Positions 20,151 through 27,500 of a DNA stretch of 27,500 bases are shown piece by piece. The notes under the pieces are model-generated. The model searched no databases. It was not told the origin of the DNA and worked only from the letters and a program-made list of their open reading frames with translations. Each line of letters starts with the position of its first letter. Positions within the stretch are counted from its first letter, which is position 1. Source of the DNA: Cristatella mucedo (lineage: Eukaryota; Bryozoa; Phylactolaemata; Cristatellidae); assembly GCA_009760855.2 (NCBI GenBank), contig WPIO01000078.1:1180001-1207500 (forward strand). Reading direction: 5' to 3'. The position numbers and the translations under genes are program-made.

Positions 20151-20504
20151 TATACGTGGGACCCAATGTTTATGCTCGAAGCATTTACAACCTACCTCTT
20201 AAAAGTCCTGGTTGAGATTACCTTCAAGGAATCGCACCTAAGCTGAGCATCTAATAAAAAAGTATGCTAACATTATTAGGCTGTATTAACTCTTATATAG
20301 TTATACCATTTTAAAATACATTTAAAAGCCGACATAAAATATAATGCGATGCGAGTTATACTATGTTTAATTTTGTTTCAATACAATACTTTATCTATTA
20401 ATATCTAATTAAACCAGCATTCCTTAAACAATTATTTTTTGCGCACTTTTGTCGGCGCGTTTTTTCCAGCGCCCTTATGTCGTTTCGTGGTTTTGTCGGG
20501 TTAC
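20151..20504. other. AT-rich spacer between arrays
   Basis: AT-rich unique-looking sequence with no repeat or gene recognised. Confidence 0.5.
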
Positions 20505-21600
20505 CGAGATGTTACATACAATGAGAATGAAGCTTGGCGCAGTCAATATCTTCTTGATTTGCTAGGGACTGAATATTGGCTCACAACCATTGCTGGCGAT
20601 TTCCATGCATTGTCGACAATTAACGAATAAAATAGTTGAAAATTTAATTCTTCACTTTAATGCAGTGAAATGTCAGATGCAATGATAAAAGGGACTTCGC
20701 ACAGCCAATTTTTGTGAGCTCTATGCAACGAATTGTGGTACTGGTCCGGGACATTACTTTTGATTGCTATGATTTGCTTGCGATTGTAGAGCACGGTTAG
20801 TTGAAAGGATTTGTTGCACTTTTGATGCAGGGCACTGTGATAGGGGTAAGACAAGTTGGAACGTGGCCCAGCCACTTTCCAGTGGCTTGCGATGGATCAT
20901 AATGCATTGCCCTATTTGCCCGGGTCATTGCCGTCGATTTTTATGCATTGCTTGAACGATTGAACGCACGCAATGGATTGAAATTATGCGCACCCACCAT
21001 GAAATGTTACGTGGAATAATAAGAAGTGGAGCTTCCCGCAGGTTTTCTTGTCGAGCTGCCGCGAATTGCTGTATTCGCCTGGGCCATTGCTGTAGATTGC
21101 TATGCATCGCCGACAGCAAACGAGGAAGATAGCTTGAAAATTAAGTTATTTCACTATGAACACATCAAAATCTTACATGCAATGAGAACTGGAGCTTTTC
21201 GCAACCAATTTTGGGCCCATTTGCCACGGATTATTTTGAATTGACGCTCCGAGCCGAGCCATTGCCGCCAATTGCCATGCATTGCCCAAGATTGTAAATG
21301 CGCAATCGGTTAAAATGTAATGCTTGCACGTTAAAATGAATGCTTTTTAATATGTATTCAAAATTGGAGCATCGAGAAACTGATTGTGGGGCATTTTGTA
21401 GAGGAGTGCTGTGGCTTGCGGTATTGGCAACCAGCCATTGCTCAACCCTCCAATACAGGCAAATTCTCATTCCACGATTGCAGTGCATTGCATCAGAATT
21501 TCCGTGGCAGAAGTAGTGAACTCGTAAGAGTGCAATATGACCGAAAGTAGAGCAGTATACAAAAATCATAATTAGAGGAGCTTTGTGAATGCTGGACTTT
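20505..21600 (+). repeat. Second diverged tandem array, 159-176-bp period
   Basis: A module like CCATTGC..GATTGCTATGCATTGC recurs with its CATTGC start at 20588, 20752, 20926, 21085, 21260 and 21436, spacings of 164, 174, 159, 175 and 176 bp. Between these sits a second module, TTACATGCAATGAGAA..GGAGCTT..GCAGCCAATTTT. Six monomers and a partial seventh can be drawn. I see no convincing match to the monomers at 18985-20150. Confidence 0.75.
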
Positions 21601-21914
21601 CCGTTGCCCTTATGCGTTGCAGTACACGTGTGACTCAGCAGCATCGTGAATTCGACAGTGAATGATTTGATCTGCAAGATGAGCCTTCTTACACTTCATG
21701 TGTTGACGGAGAAGTTGAGCAGTTTTTCTGTCTTTTATGCGGAAGTAATTTCTCGCGATTTCGTTTTAGCGCCACGTCTTCAACATTCACTCACTAACAA
21801 CCTGCAGCGCCTTTGATTAAATTATAATAATGATACGATTATATCTGTTTAGAACCTTATGAGGGTCGCACGTGTTTCTAGGAACTTGACAGATGCAAAA
21901 AAAGAAAGGACTTC
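21601..21914. other. Unannotated sequence
   Basis: Nothing recognised. Confidence 0.5.
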
Positions 21915-22397
21915 AATTGCTTTGTGATAGCATGCACATTGTCACAACGCATGAGCATACCATAGAAAACTCACTCGGACGGAGCAAATGCTCCGAGGGA
22001 TGAATCGGAGCAAACGGCGCAAATGAAACGATTAAATGAAACGGAGCAAATGCTCCGAGGGAGGGACAGGTTTCTTTTAGCTTCCTTTTAAATCTCGTCA
22101 AGTCAGGCGAGGTCGTGATGCTAATAAGTAGCGAGTCCAGGCGCTAATGGGAGCAAATCCGCCGAAGTCACTCCCTTAAGAGGGTCTAAGGTTGGCTAGA
22201 AGCACGAGAAGCTACGATTCGAGTACGAAGAGCAGCTGGTGCGACACGAAACCTCAGGCGGCGTTTCCGAGAGGTTCGCCGGAGCGAGAGAATGAAAGTA
22301 CCTAAAACTGAGTGATATAACCTCGAAGTCAATACGCGACTTGATGGGCCTGCTGGGCGGCTGAGAGAGGCGGTGTAATCTGGCAGCTGCAATTTTC
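21915..22397 (-). mobile_element. LINE family I fragment, head-to-head with next copy
   Basis: The minus strand from 22395 reads IAAARLHRLS, then RIDFEVISLSFRYFHSLAPANLSE, then DLTRFKRKLKE, followed by 3' UTR sequence (GCTCATGCGTTGTGACAATG) matching family I. It is truncated in the 3' UTR near 21915 and frameshifted. Inside it lies a duplicated palindromic block (21979-22062, listed separately). Confidence 0.8.
21979..22062. repeat. Two copies of a hairpin-forming 22-mer
   Basis: A 22-bp sequence containing CGGAGCAAATGCTCCG is present exactly at 21979-22000 and 22041-22062. Each copy has a 7-bp perfect stem (CGGAGCA/TGCTCCG) around AA. The DNA between contains further partial copies (CGGAGCAAACGG). 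Confidence 0.92.
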
Positions 22398-22409
22398 ATG
22401 ACAGAAAAG

Positions 22410-23130
22410 AATAACTGTCTCTACTTCTGTAACTCACAGCTTGCTGGTCTACCTGCCTGTGCAGCCAGACGCTTACAGTTGGTGCAGAACACTGCCGCCA
22501 GGCTTGTCTGTCGCAGTTGCCACTTAAAAAAAGCACTTCTCGCCGACCTGAACTGGGTCCCAGTCAATCGGTGCATCGACTTCATGGTTCTGTCACTCAC
22601 TTTTCGGTTCGTTCATTCTTTAGCTCCAGCCTACCTACTAGATCTACTTCCCCACCAGGCCAAACATCGCACCATCCACTCTTTGGAATCTAATCTTTTA
22701 CCTATACCTCGTACGAACCTTTAATTCTTGTAGACCGTGCCTTTATTTCGTGTACTCATAAAGCCGGGGAACTCATTCTAGACTGACATAACGACATCCC
22801 CAGACTTGACGACTTTTCAAAAAGAAGCTAAAAATGAATCGATTCATGACAGCATTTAGTGGGTCCATGTGATTCGTCTATTCGTGTGATTTGTCTGCTT
22901 ATGCGTGCTGACACTGTGCATGCTGCCACTAACCATATTTGCATGCCGACCCTGTGCGTATCACCTCTAACCATGTTATTCTTGTTGTCGCTGAGTATGC
23001 TGCCACTAACCATTCAACCATGCTTCTTGTGCAGCGAATATAAAGTCCTAATATAAAGAATAGAATATAAAGAATATAAAGATAATAAGTTCTTTGAGAG
23101 TGCTATACAAATATGCTATTATTATTATTA
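22410..23130 (+). mobile_element. LINE family I, C-terminus and 3' UTR
   Basis: The coding remnant starts FCNSQLAGLPACAARRLQLV, continues VQNTAARLVCRS and RCIDFMVLSLTFRFVHSLAPAYL, and reaches PIPRTNL with a premature stop ending at 22724. The 3' UTR closely matches the 7332 and 9605 copies. The terminal block has gained an AATATAAAG-type expansion (23037-23082) before the ATTATTATTATT tail. Confidence 0.9.
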
Positions 23131-23214
23131 CCTGCTCCTCACAATACTCGCGTACTAAATTGTTTCTTGTATGCCTGCGCATACTGAAATAGTGCTTGCT
23201 GTTTCTATCCAATT

Positions 23215-23315
23215 GAAGAGCTTTTTTCCTGCATGTAAAATGCCTAGACAGAGATCGATCCTTCTTAGGGCACTACACAATGTATCACTATTATTGATAT
23301 TATTATCATCATTAT
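23215..23315 (+). mobile_element. LINE 3' tail (family I-like)
   Basis: ATGTAAAATGCCTAGACAGA followed by CTTAGGGCACTACACAATGT and an ATTATT-rich tail matches the terminal block of family I. Only the tail remains. Confidence 0.7.
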
Positions 23316-23633
23316 TAATATATTCCGCTCGTGCTTCGAATATCAAACTAGAAGTGAAGACTCGCACGGGCTTGTTCTTATTGAATGGGCTACCTTAATT
23401 AAGGTCTTTTTCAAATCGGCAGCTTTACTGGTGCCACTTCTGTGACTCGTAATCCATGCTTCGAGCAGCTATTTTCCCCAGCGTGCGTTCACGCTGCCGT
23501 TTTATTTAGTGCCGTCTACGGGTGCGGCGTTTTATGTTAATGCATCGTTTCCCGAGTGACTAAAGGCACTCATAACAAAAGCAAGTCCATGGTAAATGTC
23601 CATGGTAAATAAAGGCTTGAAACCACCAGAATG

Positions 23634-23636
<3 letters not shown>
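23316..23636. other. Unannotated sequence with small repeats
   Basis: A 14-bp perfect palindrome ACCTTAATTAAGGT lies at 23392-23405. The 13-mer GTCCATGGTAAAT is exactly duplicated in tandem at 23585-23610. Confidence 0.6.

Positions 23637-23682
<46 letters not shown>
23637..23682. repeat. (TA)n microsatellite
   Basis: About 46 bp of AT dinucleotide, separated by about 40 bp of complex sequence from the next, longer tract. Confidence 0.98.
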
Positions 23683-23685
<3 letters not shown>

Positions 23686-23716
23686 CAAGAAAACCTAGCA
23701 AAGGGTCGCTAGAGGT

Positions 23717-24089
<373 letters not shown>

Positions 24090-24720
24090 TACATCTCCGT
24101 CAGTAGCTTCAAAAAGCCACTAGGATTAAGAAGATGTTAGGTAGGAGAGTTTTCTTTAGAGCACACAAAGCCGTAGTGGCTTTCGGCATGCATACTGTAG
24201 CCAACAGACTTATTCTCACGCAGCAAAGAGATGAGAAAGGCACGGTCAAGTCAAGAGGGCAGTCGAGGAAGAGAGTTCCGCGAAAGTAGCAGCACAGGAC
24301 TGATGGAAAGAATGTGCCACTAGCACAGCAGCAGAGAACAGTATATGTCATTTCGTAATAATTAATGGTGGCGAGTTTCAAAGACTATTATGTGAAGAGA
24401 TAAAGCCTCTGCCTCCAATACCTACCTAAGCAAAAGAATGAAATTAATAATGTATTGGCTATAGAGGAGCTGAGGGCTGGTGCTGGTGGCTGAAGCTGGT
24501 GCAGGAGTTTAGCAAGGACGCAGCAGATGTGAGCGCGAAGCTGATGCGATCGTCTAGAGGAAAGTTATTAGTGTAAAAGAAAACCGACTTTTCACGCTTA
24601 GGCAAGAGGGGCTGCACGAGCTTCTTTTGAGGGTGAGGCTTTCCACTTACTTCCAGCTTGTCCATGAATGATAAGTTATTGGGGAGATGATGGACCACTA
24701 AGGCTCTTCTGCCGCTAAAT
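24090..24720 (-). mobile_element. LINE family II fragment with internal deletion
   Basis: The minus strand shows SVFFYTNNFPLDDRISFALT (24459-24698), the segment between RT thumb and C-terminal domain. The RLDYCNSLL block is then missing, and 3' UTR sequence shared with the copies at 15955 and 25960 follows (plus orientation GTAGCCAACAGAC, ATGGAAAGAATGTGCC). Confidence 0.75.
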
Positions 24721-25229
24721 AAATGAGGCTGAGTGGTCAGCTAAACTTTTCTTCAAGTCGGCCCTATCGCCACTCGATCTGAGAACATTAGCTGCTATCC
24801 ATGAGCGAACGCTTGCAATTCAAGCAGCAAGGGAAAATTTGATATAAATATAAATAAATAAAATAAATATAAATGAATTATATATATTAATTATATTAGA
24901 GAATTTGAGGTGCAGGACGGCAGGTAGGCGAAAGCCTGCATGCTGCGTTGTTGAGTCCTGGCGCTCAGCGTTATTAGCTCGTCTGCTTAAACTCACTGGC
25001 AGAACCAGCTGTAACGTACAGTTACATACAATCATTTACGTGAGCACTCGTCCAGTGTCGCTGGTAACGCAAGTGTATACATTTCGCGCATTGTACCGCT
25101 ACAAAGGATCACGTTGACATTCAGGCTTTGCAGTGCGTTATTTGCAGGCGTCGGTTGTGCTTTGCAATTGCATCGACAAGAGAGAGTGCTTACATTATGA
25201 TAAATTGATGGGCATGGAACAAATCCTTG
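24721..25229. other. Unannotated sequence with AT-rich patch
   Basis: An (AAATA)n-like low-complexity stretch lies at about 24841-24900. No gene recognised. Confidence 0.5.
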
Positions 25230-25400
25230 GGCTACTCTATAAAAACATTTTAGTTACGTGCAAACCGAGTGTTGCTCGGAAATTGGAATGCCTATCCGTC
25301 AATATGGGCTCCGGAAGCATATCTCCTGTTGCGTCTGCACGCAATATGTGTGTTTAATTCTAAAGTGACCTTTCCCTAGACGTTCAACGAGCACAAGAGA
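25230..25400 (+). mobile_element. LINE internal fragment
   Basis: The plus frame ends with VNMGSGSISPVASARNMCV, and SDLSLDVQ follows after a stop and frame change. This is the stretch just downstream of the RT thumb, equivalent to IGSATISPVESARNL in the 7332 copy. Both flanks are lost. Confidence 0.72.
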
Positions 25401-25959
25401 GCTTTAAATAGACCGCTCCCACCTTAATCGCAAGCGTATGCACTATTGATTAGCGAAACGTTTAGGAAGCGCAGAATTTTAGTTTTAACTGCGCTACTGA
25501 CGTGTTCGTTCGCAGGATTTAGTGTAATATGTGAATGAGCTACGATGGAGCTATACTCCCGGCAAAGACCACAGAAAGCTGCTACGGCTCGGCTTCGATG
25601 CAAACTTATTATGGCAAACGCAGCGACTGTTCGAGGCAAAGTTTGCTGGAGTGAAAGCAATGGCAACCGCAAAAATAATTACGATGCTAATGATGAGGAC
25701 AATAGCAGTAATCTGTTTAAGTAGCTCCGTAGGGGACGTCCCTTTGCTCCAGTAGCCGCGAGAGTGGAAAGCCATCTTGGAAAACCACTGAGCTCGGACC
25801 TGAGGGCCGCCGACATAGCTTTGACTTCACCGAGGTGCCGTCGCTCGACTTCACTCGAGTCGGGACGATGTGAGCTAGTGCAAATAGTGTTACGCAAAAA
25901 TCAATGCCTTTAGCCAACTCACACTAGCGCTAACGCACTAAGCTGCTTGCGGATGTTAC
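25401..25959. other. Unannotated sequence
   Basis: Short frames only. The minus-strand frame 25551-25775 has a hydrophobic stretch that could mimic a membrane segment but no other gene evidence. Confidence 0.45.
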
Positions 25960-27500
25960 CACCAGACTCTTGGTTATATTTTATACTTGGTTACACGTCA
26001 CAGCTAAAAGAGAAGTGAGAAGCAAAAATGAGTCAGGAGAGCAGTTGAGTCAGTGAGTAACATGAACGTTGCAGCTCAGGACGGCTGGAAAGAATGTGCT
26101 AATGTCCAAAGCAGGACAGGCGATGTCATTGCTTAAGAACCTGGGAAACGAATTCTGCAGCCTAGGAAATGCTGAGCAAGATCTTCTGTTGCCGACGACT
26201 TGTAAGTGTAGAAATGGAACAGGTAATTTATCGTCATTTGAGGATGCAAGGACAGGAGGAGGCAGACATTGGTTCAGCAGTTCAACTCAGTATGAAGGAA
26301 CCGAGTCATGGCGGACATTGTGGGTCAGTGTAACAAATCCGTATCCGTTGAACAATCGGAAGGCATTGCAGCTCCTTCAGCAAAGGATTTACCCGTGGAC
26401 GAGACCTCTGAGATTTGTGGACCAAGTATGAAGCCATATTTAACACCAGCGACAGAGGCTTGATGCATTTGTTTTGGTTAGCCCAGCCACAACGGAATTA
26501 CCGTAGTCCAGCCTAGACAGAACCTGTGGGCTAGTTAATTGTTATCAAGCCACCATGGTAGGCAGCCTCTAATATTAGGTAGGGATCGGACGTGATAGGG
26601 AGCTGGGGAAGTATTCTTCTTAATGAAGCTTTTGAAATTGAAGCGGTTGTTGACGATGACTTCGATACTTAAATTCTGAGCACACGTGACGGTCGGTGAC
26701 GGTCGCACAGCAGCATCACATGTTTAAAGAGCAAAGTGTTCTAGTCCAGCCACACGCTTGGGGTGCCCTATGAATATGAGTTAAGTTGTATCGCCATTTA
26801 GTTTAAGGAAATATGCTGCCACCCAGGATCTAATGTCTGAAACGCAAGCATTTAGTTTATCAGCCGCTGCAGCATAGTCCAAAGGTTTGAAAGACAAATA
26901 GAGCTTGGTTTCGTCAGCATAGAAGTGATGACCAATCCCATAGGCCCAAATCACGTTTCCCAAAGGCTCGGTATACTTTCAGAGTAGCAAAAAGCAGATA
27001 ATGAACCCTTGTAGAACTCCAGAGGTCACTGGTCTGCTTGATGAGACTTTACCACCACGCTACCAGGGATGGACCGGATCAAACACCAACGATTTGAACA
27101 AGGCGAGTGCCTTGTCTGCCAGATTGATCTTTATTCTCAATTTTTCAAGTAGGATACTGTGATCTATAGAGTCTAAACAAGCTGATAGGTCAAGCATGGC
27201 TAGTGCACTTACCGATATCGTTGTTGTTAATGATGTCGTTGTTCAGGCAGAGGAGAGCAGTTCCAGTCTAGCGGTGTCGCTTGAATCCTGATGGAGTATT
27301 TCCGACAATTCTTTCTTTTTTTGATGTATTCTGCAAGCTGCTTGGCGACAGTATTTTTGAGAATCTTTGAAAAAAAGGAGAGACGTGAAACTATGAATTA
27401 GTTTTTACTAGGGACTCTGAATTCAATGCACACATTTAAAGTATCAATCAAAGAATGGCCGATTTGAAGAGACTTTGGAATAACTTCATTATCAAGAGAA
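25960..27500 (-). mobile_element. LINE family II copy with most of RT, runs off window
   Basis: This is the most complete RT in the window. From the right edge the minus strand shows a region like IPKSLQIGHS, then SKILKNTVAKQLAEYI, PSGFKRHR and ALAMLDLSACLDSIDHSILL (first catalytic Asp motif at 27171-27191). SGVLQGFIICF and GHHFYADETKLYLSF follow (YADE at 26910-26921, second motif Asp changed to Glu), then IRSWVAAYFLKLNGDTT. After decayed sequence comes VLSRLDYGNSVVAGL and then the family II 3' UTR. Stops occur where QS.GFR, the fingers and the YT..PLG segment should be open, so it is inactive. The endonuclease part, if present, lies beyond the window. Confidence 0.88.

Noticed and set aside
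19317-21600. CRISPR-like array
   Set aside because: Monomers are long, strongly diverged and contiguous, without short identical repeats and unique spacers; the context is animal DNA.
25551-25775. Small membrane protein on the minus strand
   Set aside because: One hydrophobic stretch in a 74-codon frame with no other support; opposite-strand frames are equally open.

Overview
This window looks like non-coding, repeat-dominated nuclear DNA from an animal, probably an invertebrate or an early-branching chordate. The evidence is many decayed L2/CR1-type non-LTR retrotransposons, a tRNA-headed SINE, a TA-flanked mariner-like DNA transposon, long microsatellites and patchy CpG-rich islands. CpG does not look strongly depleted outside the islands, which argues against a heavily methylated vertebrate genome. 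I cannot name the species. There are no bacterial-style operons, no CRISPR array and no complete host gene that I recognise.

Layout: 1-2960 is mixed sequence broken by microsatellites: (GCTA)n, poly-C, two (CA)n tracts and a very long (TC)n. It also holds a TATCGATA-rich patch, a CACGTG cluster and two clean hairpins. 2961-4060 has nothing recognisable. About 4060-6600 is a large CpG-rich island with two perfect long hairpins, a 158-bp tandem duplication and a 56-bp dispersed repeat. 6660-9925 holds a LINE tail, a tRNA-derived SINE (minus strand), a 1.1-kb broken LINE with a readable reverse transcriptase, a minus-strand LINE piece and a LINE 3'-UTR-only copy. 10207-10362 (minus) is the best candidate host exon, next to a CpG-rich upstream region. 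11134-12401 is a TA-flanked mariner/pogo-like element. 14060-18772 holds three minus-strand LINE fragments separated by unique or CpG-rich DNA. 18773-18914 is (GA)n abutting a LINE reverse transcriptase.

18985-20150 is an array of about seven diverged 163-171-bp monomers arranged as an inverted repeat around a hinge near 19317. 20505-21600 is a second diverged tandem array with a 159-176-bp period. 21915-23130 contains two fragments of the same LINE family head to head. The rest is (TA)n tracts, further LINE fragments and a copy of a second LINE family with most of its reverse transcriptase running off the right edge on the minus strand.

Nothing here acts as a working gene system. The LINE copies all carry stops, frameshifts or deletions. 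The most unusual structures are the inverted satellite-like array, the head-to-head LINE pair, the perfect GC-rich hairpins in the CpG island and the candidate first exon at 10.2-10.4 kb.
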